A DNA stretch of 32,552 bases from Granulosicoccus sp. (GTDB lineage: Bacteria; Pseudomonadota; Gammaproteobacteria; Granulosicoccales; Granulosicoccaceae), in contig JALZVU010000180.1 of NCBI GenBank assembly GCA_023301795.1, positions 1-32,552 on the forward strand. The letters are read 5' to 3'. Of the stretch, positions 14,429 to 22,351 are shown in pieces; the first letter of the stretch is position 1, and the number at the start of each line of letters is the position of its first letter. A model generated the notes under the pieces. It was not told the DNA's origin and did no database searches. It was given only the letters and a program-made list of their open reading frames with translations. The translations under genes and the position numbers were made by a program.

Positions 14429-15250
14429 ATGAATAGAGTGAATGCCCGGGTTTCTAATGTTGCAACGTTGCTGATTGTCAGCATGTCGCTATGCGTGCCG
14501 GCCCTCGTACAAGCCAGTCGCAGTGATCATGTTGCCATTCCTCATAGCAAGGTTGCGGTCGCTTCAGGCGCAGGCATTAATAAAGCGACATTGGCATGTG
14601 CAACTGATCGCTATGCGCACGGTGTTTTAGGCGATGGCATTGAGGCTGGTTGCCTAGTACTTGAGAACGAGCAAGGCAAGCAGTTTTTAATAGAGCTTCC
14701 TGTATCTCGGGTGTTTGAGGATCTTGAGCCAAGAATTGCTGATGTTGACAACGACGGTTCCAACGATGTGGTGGTTGTTCGTAGCGATAATCAGTACGGC
14801 GCTGCATTGGTGGTGTATACCCTGAAGGGTGATGAAGCTATCGAGCTATTTGCTACGCCCACAATAGGACGTGCTAATCGTTGGTTAGCACCTATAGGAG
14901 TTGCTGATTTCAACGCGGATGGGCAGCCTGACATTGCCTATGTTCAGACCCCTCATATTGGAGGTATCTTAAAGGTCTGGTCTTTGCTTGATGGCAAGTT
15001 CCAGCAGATTGCGGAAAAACGCGGATTTTCCAACCACAGTATAGGTTCGAGGCGGGTTTCTACAGCAAAAATTGTGGATCACAATGACGACGGTGTTGTT
15101 GATATAGCGCTTCCAGATCAAAGGCGAAAACAAACCGTCTGGTTGTCTTTAAATCCCGCAATGAGTTCTGCTATTGAAAATACAGGGGGCGCCATACTAG
15201 AGCCTGCAGTCATTGATCAACAAGCTTACGATGAGGCGTACTTTCAATAA
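14429..15250 (+). CDS. Secreted FG-GAP/VCBS repeat protein
   Basis: This 273-residue protein has a clear N-terminal signal peptide (hydrophobic VATLLIVSMSLCVPALVQA, probable cleavage after VQA) and three calcium-binding-type repeats: ADVDNDGSNDVVVV, ADFNADGQPDIAYV and VDHNDDGVVDIALP. These match FG-GAP/VCBS blades of beta-propeller surface or periplasmic proteins. With only three or four visible blades it is shorter than integrin-like propellers. The start is an ATG with an AAAAGAG ribosome-like site upstream. No enzymatic domain is visible, and there is no operon partner. Function is unknown beyond export and likely calcium-dependent binding. Confidence 0.8.
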   Translation: MNRVNARVSNVATLLIVSMSLCVPALVQASRSDHVAIPHSKVAVASGAGINKATLACATDRYAHGVLGDGIEAGCLVLENEQGKQFLIELPVSRVFEDLEPRIADVDNDGSNDVVVVRSDNQYGAALVVYTLKGDEAIELFATPTIGRANRWLAPIGVADFNADGQPDIAYVQTPHIGGILKVWSLLDGKFQQIAEKRGFSNHSIGSRRVSTAKIVDHNDDGVVDIALPDQRRKQTVWLSLNPAMSSAIENTGGAILEPAVIDQQAYDEAYFQ

Positions 15251-15482
15251 ATTGTTAGTGGTCAGTAATGTCGGATCTGAACCGGTGAGCTTCTCTTTCC
15301 AGAAGAGATGCGCTGACCAGGCTGCGGTAATCCCTGCCGTTGACAACTTAACAAAGTTAATGAAAGTTACAGGGTGAGTAGTACGTCTTTTTCTAGACTG
15401 GACTATTTATGAAATGCGCAATCCTTCCGAGAGGATTGGGTGATTGCATAAGTAATTCAGGCTTGTACTTACAGTTTTAAAG

Positions 15483-15556
15483 TGGCGCCCTGTGCAAGTG
15501 TCGAACTTGCGCGTCTGTGATTCGAATTCACGGAGTCGGAATCCGCCGAACAGGGC
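15483..15556 (-). tRNA. tRNA-like element with perfect acceptor stem and encoded CCA
   Basis: On the minus strand a 74-nt segment opens with GCCCTGT and closes with ACAGGGC, a perfect 7-bp acceptor stem, followed by G and CCA. The T-arm is canonical: GCAAG-TTCGACA-CTTGC. The anticodon-type arm is GTGA-ATTCGAA-TCAC, with TCG in the anticodon position and T33 present. The D-arm is wrong for a tRNA: TCGG-CGGATT-CCGA directly abuts the acceptor and lacks A14 and the G18G19 pair. Overall length, CCA and T-arm argue for a molecule recognised by tRNA enzymes, while the D-arm argues against normal decoding. It may be a second mimic belonging with the RtcB locus, or a decayed tRNA-Arg. Confidence 0.5.
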
Positions 15557-15622
15557 AATGTGGCATCCACGGATTGGGTTTTGCTACTGTCTCTGTACAC
15601 CCCGGCGCCAACCATGGCATAT

Positions 15623-15676
15623 AAACAGAAACAGAAACAGAAACAGAAACAGAAACAGAAACAGAAACAGAAACGG
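15623..15676. repeat. Hexanucleotide microsatellite (AAACAG)8 plus one imperfect copy
   Basis: Eight perfect tandem AAACAG units (15623-15670) are followed by AAACGG. A multiple-of-three unit would not shift a reading frame, and no credible gene spans it, so a spacer-length or promoter effect is more plausible than coding phase variation. On the minus strand it lies about 65 bases upstream of the tRNA-like element. Confidence 0.9.
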
Positions 15677-15970
15677 CTTGGGCAGGTTTCATCTGCCGCT
15701 GCCAGCACTTCAATCGAACCTGACAAATTCACCCCGAAAGGAACTATATGGCATTATCTGGTGGTCGATTCGTGCAACTGAACGTGTTTGGGATAATCCG
15801 ATGTCAATCTGTCTACCCTCGAATCATCTCCTCATCATCAACCATTGGGAAACTCACACCCATTTGGATGTAACGCAGGGTATTCTTTAACGGCATACAC
15901 AGCTGCAGTACGCTGCCATGTCACCAAGGTAGGCCATTTGGCACGAGTCACCCACTTATTTGGAGTATTG

Positions 15971-17344
15971 ATGAAAATTTTTCGTAAATCAGCAATAAGC
16001 GTCGGCATTATCGCCGCCTCGCTATTGAGTGTTGCCGTGCAGGCAGAAGACCACGAGTTAGTGTTCACGCCTGGTGAAGGTGCTTTCACTTGGGATAGCT
16101 ATAACGCATGGGCTGAATCTGCCCCTGATCTTAGCGGTCAGACAGTTACCATCGCTGGACCGTGGTTGGACCCCGAAGATGACTTTTTCAGAAGTGCTGT
16201 AGCGTATTTCAGTCATGCCACGGGTGCTGAGGTGGTCTATACAGGGTCGGACGCTTTCGAGCAGCAGATCGTTGTTGATGTGCAAGGTGGTTCTGCGCCG
16301 AATGTTGCGGTTTTTCCTCAACCGGGTCTGGCCGCGGTACTGGCATCTGAGGGAAGCTTGTCGCCGTTGGTTGAAGGCACGGCGGACTGGGTTCGAGATA
16401 ACTACGCTGCAGGTCAATCCTGGGTAGATCTGGGCACCTACCCGGATGCTGAAGGCAATGATCAAATGTACGGCTTGTTCTATAACGTCAATGTCAAATC
16501 ACTGGTCTGGTACAACCCTGAGAACTTTGAAGATGCAGGTTACGAGATACCTGATTCCATGGAAGCGTTGAAAGCACTCACTGAGCAGATTGTCGCTGAT
16601 GGTGACACTCCCTGGTGCATTGGTTTGGGTTCCGGGGCTGCTACTGGCTGGCCAGCAACAGATTGGGTTGAGGACATGATGCTTCGTACGCAGTCTCCAG
16701 AGGTGTATGACCAATGGACAACTAACGAGATCCCATTTGATGATCCAAGAGTAGTGGCGGCTATAGAAGAGTTCGGTTGGTTTGCCCGCGATGATCAAAA
16801 AGTGGCTGGTGGTGCCGGAGTCGTTGCTTCAACAGATTTCCGCGACAGTCCTAAGGGGCTGTTTTCGTCACCTCCGCAATGCTACATGCACCGACAAGCG
16901 TCATTTGTTCCGGCTTTCTTCCCCGAAGATGTTGAGTTTGGACTTGATGCGGACTTCTTCTACTTGCCAGGGTATGCCGAGAAAGATCTGGGCAGTCCCG
17001 TTTTAGGTGGTGGTACGGTTATGGCGGTGACCAGTCCATCTGATGCAACATTCGAGTTAATGGAGTTTTTCAAATTACCCCTCGCCCATGAAGTGTTGAT
17101 GGCCCAAACTGGCTTTTTAACTCCCCATACCGGTGTTAACCCCGAAACCTATAAAGATGAAACACTGCGTGGCCAAGGTGAAATCTTGCTGAACGCAACA
17201 ACGTTTCGCTTTGATGGATCTGATCTGATGCCTGGTGGGGTTGGAGCGGGTACCTTCTGGACTGGAATGGTGGACTACACCGGCGGCAAAGATGCCGCAG
17301 AAGTGGCAGCGGATATTCAGAAAAGCTGGGACGATTTAAAATAG
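15971..17344 (+). CDS. ABC transporter sugar-binding protein (AglE-like), orphan
   Basis: This 457-residue extracellular solute-binding protein starts with a signal peptide, MKIFRKSAISVGIIAASLL followed by VAVQA, cleaved probably before EDHEL. The mature part has the family-1 binding-protein pattern: TVTIAGPWLDPEDDFFRSAV, the target loop YTGSDAFEQQIVVDVQGG, YNVNVKSLVWYNPENFEDAG and GGGTVMAVTSP. It most resembles alpha-glucoside binding proteins of the AglE type. The start is the ATG with GGAG nine bases upstream; the frame is open further upstream but lacks a signal there. No permease or ATPase gene adjoins it, so it must work with components encoded elsewhere. The precise sugar is not determined. 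Confidence 0.85.
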   Translation: MKIFRKSAISVGIIAASLLSVAVQAEDHELVFTPGEGAFTWDSYNAWAESAPDLSGQTVTIAGPWLDPEDDFFRSAVAYFSHATGAEVVYTGSDAFEQQIVVDVQGGSAPNVAVFPQPGLAAVLASEGSLSPLVEGTADWVRDNYAAGQSWVDLGTYPDAEGNDQMYGLFYNVNVKSLVWYNPENFEDAGYEIPDSMEALKALTEQIVADGDTPWCIGLGSGAATGWPATDWVEDMMLRTQSPEVYDQWTTNEIPFDDPRVVAAIEEFGWFARDDQKVAGGAGVVASTDFRDSPKGLFSSPPQCYMHRQASFVPAFFPEDVEFGLDADFFYLPGYAEKDLGSPVLGGGTVMAVTSPSDATFELMEFFKLPLAHEVLMAQTGFLTPHTGVNPETYKDETLRGQGEILLNATTFRFDGSDLMPGGVGAGTFWTGMVDYTGGKDAAEVAADIQKSWDDLK

Positions 17345-17356
17345 CGTAGTGAGTAA

Positions 17357-17395
17357 CCTTGCGGCGTGCTGTCTGATGTTTTGTGCGTCGCAAGG
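17357..17395 (+). terminator. Hairpin after the binding-protein gene
   Basis: CCTTGCGGCG (17357-17366) pairs with CGTCGCAAGG (17386-17395) over ten positions, one a G-T wobble, with a 19-base loop. It starts 12 bases after the stop codon. A weak TGAGTTTGT follows rather than a T-run, so it is only a probable terminator. Confidence 0.45.
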
Positions 17396-17570
17396 TGAGT
17401 TTGTAAAGTTAGGGTTACTACAGCCCTATCACTGATACGCTGACTTGAAGCTAGCGTGGGTAGGAAACCCCCTATATCTTCATACTTCCTGTGAATCGGC
17501 TACATTTAGATTGCATCCGCTGCTTATGAGCTACCGCGGGGCGTAAATGCAGCCATTTTGGGGGTAATCG

Positions 17571-18251
17571 ATGGGCGCCTTATCAAATTATCAGGATGTT
17601 TCGGCGTCGGATTGCCACCCATGTAACACACTGCTCCGAAAGACTGTGCGATGCAAAAAAATACTGCTTACAGGGTTAAGTAGTCTTCGAGACCGAATAC
17701 CGAAGCAGACGTATTATGCCGGATTAGGGGTATTGCTTGTCTTTGGAATAGTGCATCTGTGGCACTCTGGCGAGGTCGTTGGAGATGATATGTCCGATTC
17801 ACCCAAGAGCTATGAATCTGAAACATCGGCTGCTTCGATTACCTCATTAGCAATGGTTGACAACTCTGCAGCACAGAGCCTGGATGAAGTCATTGATGAG
17901 CCTTCGATAGCGGAGAATACCGATACTAAGCCTACACTTGCAGGAAAGGCCACCTACGTCGTGAACGAGGGAGGTTCTCTGTGGCGAACCGGTAAACGCT
18001 TTATCGATGATGAGGTGGTGCTAGACAGGTTGCTCGATAAACTTGCCGATAAGGGCATGAATGTGCGAACTGTCAGTGCCGGTATGGCTTTCATCGTTGA
18101 AGATCTTGAGCGTGCTGGTCTTCTTGTGGTTTTCAACGATGGTAATCACAAGTACACCTCACATATCTTCGAAGGCAGTGTGGCGACGCTGATGCAGTCA
18201 CAGGCTGAGATAGATGGCGGCACAGCCTCTGCTGTTCCAACGGTTGAATAG
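17571..18251 (+). CDS. Single-pass membrane protein of unknown function
   Basis: This 226-residue protein has a basic, cysteine-containing N-terminal segment of about 47 residues, then one transmembrane helix (YYAGLGVLLVFGIVHLW). An acidic Ser/Thr-rich linker (about residues 70-120) follows, then a compact C-terminal domain starting near KATYVVNEGGSLWRTGKRF and ending about HIFEG. The topology suggests a periplasmic C-terminal domain. The YVV-x-GGSLW start is faintly reminiscent of domains preceding cell-wall peptidases, but no catalytic or LysM motif is present and I do not assign one. The ATG is preceded by GGGGG. It stands alone between two transcription units. Confidence 0.65.
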   Translation: MGALSNYQDVSASDCHPCNTLLRKTVRCKKILLTGLSSLRDRIPKQTYYAGLGVLLVFGIVHLWHSGEVVGDDMSDSPKSYESETSAASITSLAMVDNSAAQSLDEVIDEPSIAENTDTKPTLAGKATYVVNEGGSLWRTGKRFIDDEVVLDRLLDKLADKGMNVRTVSAGMAFIVEDLERAGLLVVFNDGNHKYTSHIFEGSVATLMQSQAEIDGGTASAVPTVE

Positions 18252-18342
18252 TCTGGACTAGGGTGAGAATGATGGATTCATTTGATAGTGCGTAACATGC
18301 ACTCAATGTCGTGATGGTTCTTGTAGTTAATGCGTGCCTGAA

Positions 18343-19416
18343 CTAATCGCATTGTCGCCATGTTCTTTCGAGCACATTAAACCAGTTCTCGTGGCATAGC
18401 TTATTAATCAGAATGTTGCCGTATCCATGTTGGCGCATGGCGTCAATCAAAACAGGTAGTCCTGAACAGTCGGTGATAGCTTCAGGGATTTGGGCGCCGT
18501 CAAAGTCGGAGCCAATACCGACGCCGTCTTCACCGAGTGCTTCAATCAAATAGTCCAGATGCCGCAACATTTGGGTAACAGGTACCTCTGGCAGCATCCG
18601 CCCATCTTCACGCAAGAATGCTGAGGCGAAATTCAATCCGACCATGCCATGGCTGGCGCGTATGATCTGCAATTGTTCATCGTTGAGGTTTCGTGAATGT
18701 GTGCATAGTGCATGCGCGTTGGAGTGGGTGGCCACTAATGGTTGCGTGCTGATTCGTGCTACATCATGAAAGCCTGCAAGATTTAAATGCGACAGATCCA
18801 CCATGATCCCTCGTTTGTTGCAATGATGAATAAGCTCAATGCCGAGTTCGGTCAAACCTGGGCCTATATCTGGTGATGAGGGAAACCGGAAGGGCACACC
18901 TTCACCAAAAGCTGTGGAGCGACTCCACACTGGACCCAAGGAACGAAGGCCAGCAGCGTAGAGTACATCAAGGGCATGAAAATCAGGATCTATTGCCTCG
19001 CACCCCTCGAGGTGTAGAACTGCAGCAAGCTGATCGTTTGCCAGGCAATGGCGTAGTTCATTGGCAGAGGTGCAAATGGTCACTGCGCCGAGATCTTGAA
19101 GGCGCAGCATAATGGCGGCTTGCTCTAAAACAACTTCCAGTGCTGTGGCCTGTGAAACTGGTGCTGGCAGCGGTACGTCGTAACGCTCTTTAACCATGTC
19201 TGCCTGGTAGTCTTCGCCATCCTCTTCGGACGCTACCCACATTGCGAAAAAGCCTCCGCAAAGGCCCCCCTTTGAAGCTTTGACAACATCGATATCGAAA
19301 TTGGTTTCTGACAAAAATGTATCAGCTATCGCAACGCCACCGGCATCGCGTAGCTTTGTTAATACATCGTTATGGCCATCAAAAACATAGTTTGTTACAG
19401 GTCTATTATTTGACAT
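18343..19416 (-). CDS. Membrane dipeptidase family protein (peptidase M19)
   Basis: This 357-residue zinc metallopeptidase belongs to the M19/renal dipeptidase family, with an amidohydrolase TIM-barrel fold. Metal ligands are visible: His15 and Asp17 in VFDGHNDVL, the Glu in VLHLEGCEAI, and His residues in MVDLSHLN and VATHSNAHAL. Further family blocks are RSLGPVWSRSTAFGEGVP and GIGSDFDG. It hydrolyses dipeptides, and some members act on beta-lactams or other amides. There is no signal peptide, so it is cytoplasmic like most bacterial members. It lies 76 bases downstream of a cupin gene on the same strand and may be co-transcribed with it. Confidence 0.92.
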   Translation of the reverse strand: MSNNRPVTNYVFDGHNDVLTKLRDAGGVAIADTFLSETNFDIDVVKASKGGLCGGFFAMWVASEEDGEDYQADMVKERYDVPLPAPVSQATALEVVLEQAAIMLRLQDLGAVTICTSANELRHCLANDQLAAVLHLEGCEAIDPDFHALDVLYAAGLRSLGPVWSRSTAFGEGVPFRFPSSPDIGPGLTELGIELIHHCNKRGIMVDLSHLNLAGFHDVARISTQPLVATHSNAHALCTHSRNLNDEQLQIIRASHGMVGLNFASAFLREDGRMLPEVPVTQMLRHLDYLIEALGEDGVGIGSDFDGAQIPEAITDCSGLPVLIDAMRQHGYGNILINKLCHENWFNVLERTWRQCD

Positions 19417-19492
19417 GTCAAGCTTGCTACGTGTTGACTGATAGGATTATGCCGACAAGTTTATCCTACCGTGCTTCAATACAGTAACTGCG

Positions 19493-19939
19493 TTAGGCAT
19501 TAGCTTCGGGTGGCAGGAAGTTCACCTCGTGTGCGGCTGATAGTCGAACGACCTCCTCAACATCTTCTAATTCATGCAATGCAATAAACAGATCTTTGAG
19601 CTTTCCCATGGGTGACACCCAGAACAGTGCACGCACCGGTTTGTCAGAATTATTGAAATACCCATGAGGGATGCCTTTGGGCATTCTAACGACATCTCCC
19701 GGCCCCGCCTTAATCCATTCACCATCAATTTTCAGGTCTAACGTGCCTTCCTGTACCAGTATAAACTCGTCCTGTGTAGGGTGGACGTGGACTGGCACGC
19801 TTTGGCCGGGAGCGCTGTTGGCTTCAAATGCAAACGAGGATTCACAAACAGATTTTGGATAGTAGATCTGTCCAAGAATATTCCACTCAACGCCTTCATA
19901 ACCTTCGGCGTTTGGTGTGATGCCTTTGTTGAGGTCCAT
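19493..19939 (-). CDS. Cupin domain protein
   Basis: This 148-residue single-domain cupin has cupin motif 1, PVHVHPTQDEFILVQEG, supplying His51, His53 and Glu58, and motif 2, GDVVRMPKGIPHGYFN, supplying His92, which together bind one divalent metal. A short C-terminal helical tail (DLFIALHELEDVEEVV) follows. Small cupins of this type act as dioxygenases, isomerases or ligand sensors, and nothing here distinguishes these. It is immediately upstream of the M19 dipeptidase gene on the same strand. Confidence 0.85.
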   Translation of the reverse strand: MDLNKGITPNAEGYEGVEWNILGQIYYPKSVCESSFAFEANSAPGQSVPVHVHPTQDEFILVQEGTLDLKIDGEWIKAGPGDVVRMPKGIPHGYFNNSDKPVRALFWVSPMGKLKDLFIALHELEDVEEVVRLSAAHEVNFLPPEANA

Positions 19940-20071
19940 AGTTGCTGTGTCCAGTTTTTTGTGTCTAGATACGATACTACGTGAAAAAATTAGTCTGTTG
20001 CCGAATTGCTAATTTTACTGGAGGTGTTAGTAGCGGTGTGAGATCTGTATCGCTCAGTGCTTGCACGGTCA

Positions 20072-20347
20072 CTAGCTTCTGCGAATTCGTACAACCTTCA
20101 TACTCTCGAATTCCATTCCCGCGACATTCTCTGTCTGGGGGTAGTACGTAAGATTGACTGACGCACCCTCAAGACTACGATATTGCTTCGTCCTGTTGTA
20201 TTTAAAGGGAACATCGTAACCGTCCAGCATCAGTGTGTTTTTCGTCCATTCGCCACTCTCCCGTTGCACATGGCTGACCACCTTTACGGCATCGAGCTGG
20301 TTGAGTTGCTGGTTTTTCTTTAAAAGCTTGTTGACGTCTGACTTCAC
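20072..20347 (-). CDS. Conserved-looking small protein of unknown function
   Basis: This 91-residue protein starts from GTG, with CAGGA about a dozen bases upstream. The N-terminal 20 residues are lysine- and leucine-rich and probably helical; the rest alternates polar and hydrophobic residues as in a small beta-barrel or sandwich (NTLMLDGYDVPFKYNRTKQYRSL, then VAGMEFESMKVVRIR). No motif allows a function to be given. It follows the monooxygenase gene on the same strand after about 126 bases and precedes the cupin gene, so it may belong to that transcription unit. Confidence 0.6.
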   Translation of the reverse strand: MKSDVNKLLKKNQQLNQLDAVKVVSHVQRESGEWTKNTLMLDGYDVPFKYNRTKQYRSLEGASVNLTYYPQTENVAGMEFESMKVVRIRRS

Positions 20348-20473
20348 TGCTATCGATATCCTGAAAAATACTACGGCTTGTTTGAGTATACATGGCGATT
20401 CATTGTCGGCTATTCGTCGTCCACGGCTTCGATACGTTCTGCTTGCCCCTCAGATGGCTGAGTGACTCAGCAC

Positions 20474-22117
20474 TTACGAAATAGTGAAGCTTTTATATCC
20501 TGCGTTCGCTTCTTTGTCGCAGATACTACGATATGTGTCCAGCCCTCCGGCATATGGCATGAATACTTGCGGCTTTCCGGGAATATTTGCGCCCAGGTAC
20601 CAGGAGTGTTTGACTTTGGGGAGCAGAGTTTCTTCAGCAGCTTTGTTGACTTCGGTGACCCAGTATTCAACAGAAGATTCAGGGCTTTCTATAGTTGTAT
20701 GATTATTGTCGTTCAAATAGGCAATGCAGTCGCTTATCCACTCCACGTGCTGTTCAATTGCCGCAGGCATGTTAGTCAGCACGCACGGGCTGCCAGGGCC
20801 TGTAATGGTAAACAGATTGGGAAATCCTGCAACTTGAACACCCAGGTGATTTCGTGGCCCAGCTGACCAGGCTTCGCTAAGCTTTACATTGTTTCTTCCA
20901 CGGATATCCATTCGTAACAAGGTACCCGTGATAGCGTCATAGCCTGTGGCAAATACGAGTACATCAAGGTCATGATGAGTTTCATGTTCCAGACCCTGGC
21001 TATCAATACTGTGGCAAACAACGCCATCTTTGGTAATCATGGAAATGGGTGTTTTTCGTAGGTCAACTAACTCAACATTGTCTCTGTTATACGTCTCGAA
21101 ATAATGCGTATCAATGGGTGGGCGCTTAGCAGCATAGGGGTGATCTATTTGGGAAAGTGATGCGGCAGTTGCCGGATTATTAACCAGCTGCTGTATCTTG
21201 ACTTTGAGAAACTCAGCGGCGGTAGAATTTGCTTCGTTGCTACTGAGTAGATCAGAGAACGAGGCTCGAAATTTGAGTCCACCTGTTTGCCATGCTTTCT
21301 CGTAAATGGCAGTTCTCTGTTCTTCAAGTGTGTCCAGAGCTCGTTGTTTGTTGATGTGCCAGCCGTGGCCATTGCCGTTGCTACGGCTAATGTCGCGGGT
21401 TGTTGCTGCATTTTTCTTGTGGTTGTTGCGCTCCTGCGTGCTAAGCGCATGATTGCGCGCTGGCACACTATAGTTGGCTGTGCGTTGAAAGACTGTTAAA
21501 TGCTCAGCCGTTTGTGCAATAACCGGTGCGACTTGAATGCCGGTGGACCCGGTACCTATCTGTCCGACACGTTTGCCTTCAAGCTGGACACCCTCATGTG
21601 GCCATTGGCCGGTGTGGTAACACTCACCTTTAAAATCATCGAGTCCATCGATGTTGGGCATGTTGGCGCTCGATAAACACCCAACCGCTGTAATCAGGAA
21701 ACGGGCACGATAGTGTTGACCAGTGTCTACTTCGATGTTCCAGTAGCCATTTCCTTCTTCAAACTGGGCTGCTACAACGCGCGAATTGAATTCAATGCTG
21801 GAACGCAGGCTGAAGCGATCTGCAACATGGTTTAGATAATCTACGATCTCGGTAGCACCTGGATAGCGCTCAGACCAGTTCCAATGTTCTGTGAGTTCTT
21901 TGGAAAAGGTATAGCAATACACATGGCTTTCTGAATCGCAGCGTGCCCCCGGGTAGCGATTCCAATGCCATGTGCCACCGACACCACTGCCCGCTTCCAG
22001 TACTTTGACCTTGAGTTCTTGTTGGTCACGCAGACAGTAAAGCTGGTAGAGCCCTGCGAATCCAGCGCCTATAACAACAGCGTCCAGTATTTCCAGGTTT
22101 GATTGTGGCGTGTTCAT
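20474..22117 (-). CDS. Flavin-containing Baeyer-Villiger-type monooxygenase
   Basis: This 547-residue FAD/NADPH monooxygenase has FAD-binding VIGAGFAGL near residue 15 and NADPH-binding GQIGTGSTG near 185. Between them, the Baeyer-Villiger fingerprint reads F-K-G-E-C-Y-H-T-G-Q-W-P (residues 162-173), matching FxGxxxHxxxWP. GGTWHWNRYPGARCDSES is also typical of cyclohexanone or phenylacetone monooxygenases. Such enzymes insert oxygen next to a ketone to form esters or lactones; the substrate is not predictable. It is divergent from the Wadjet operon. Its neighbours downstream on the same strand are a small unknown gene, a cupin gene and an M19 dipeptidase gene. Confidence 0.93.
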   Translation of the reverse strand: MNTPQSNLEILDAVVIGAGFAGLYQLYCLRDQQELKVKVLEAGSGVGGTWHWNRYPGARCDSESHVYCYTFSKELTEHWNWSERYPGATEIVDYLNHVADRFSLRSSIEFNSRVVAAQFEEGNGYWNIEVDTGQHYRARFLITAVGCLSSANMPNIDGLDDFKGECYHTGQWPHEGVQLEGKRVGQIGTGSTGIQVAPVIAQTAEHLTVFQRTANYSVPARNHALSTQERNNHKKNAATTRDISRSNGNGHGWHINKQRALDTLEEQRTAIYEKAWQTGGLKFRASFSDLLSSNEANSTAAEFLKVKIQQLVNNPATAASLSQIDHPYAAKRPPIDTHYFETYNRDNVELVDLRKTPISMITKDGVVCHSIDSQGLEHETHHDLDVLVFATGYDAITGTLLRMDIRGRNNVKLSEAWSAGPRNHLGVQVAGFPNLFTITGPGSPCVLTNMPAAIEQHVEWISDCIAYLNDNNHTTIESPESSVEYWVTEVNKAAEETLLPKVKHSWYLGANIPGKPQVFMPYAGGLDTYRSICDKEANAGYKSFTIS

Positions 22118-22351
22118 CCCGAGCTATTGTCTCAAGTGACGTGATGGTCAAAATTGTATCCAAAAGCTGCTGAGTATGTGACGCAGAATTATCTGAATCG
22201 CAGCAATATACGGTCTGGAGTCTGTTGTAACTGCTTAGCGCTGTCGATATCTGCGTGGTGAGGTTCGCAGTCTGTGTGCGGTTCTGTCCTGTCCACGCAC
22301 CCTTGCGGTACACTCTACTTTCCAGCCACAGAACCATTGCGTACTCTCACT

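Larger units (their letters stand above)
15251..15970. other. Gene-free interval with hairpins, tRNA-like element and microsatellite
   Basis: No convincing coding frame is present over 720 bases. The interval holds a 6-bp hairpin near 15293-15309 (TCTCTT with AAGAGA), a 7-bp hairpin CAATCCT-TCCGAG-AGGATTG at 15419-15438, a 74-nt tRNA-like element at 15483-15556 and an (AAACAG)n tract at 15623-15676. The stretch before the binding-protein gene at 15971 has no clear promoter. Confidence 0.6.

Noticed and set aside
15492-15890. Open frames spanning the AAACAG repeats
   Set aside because: They arise from the repeat being stop-free in several frames on both strands, and the flanks show no protein family features.
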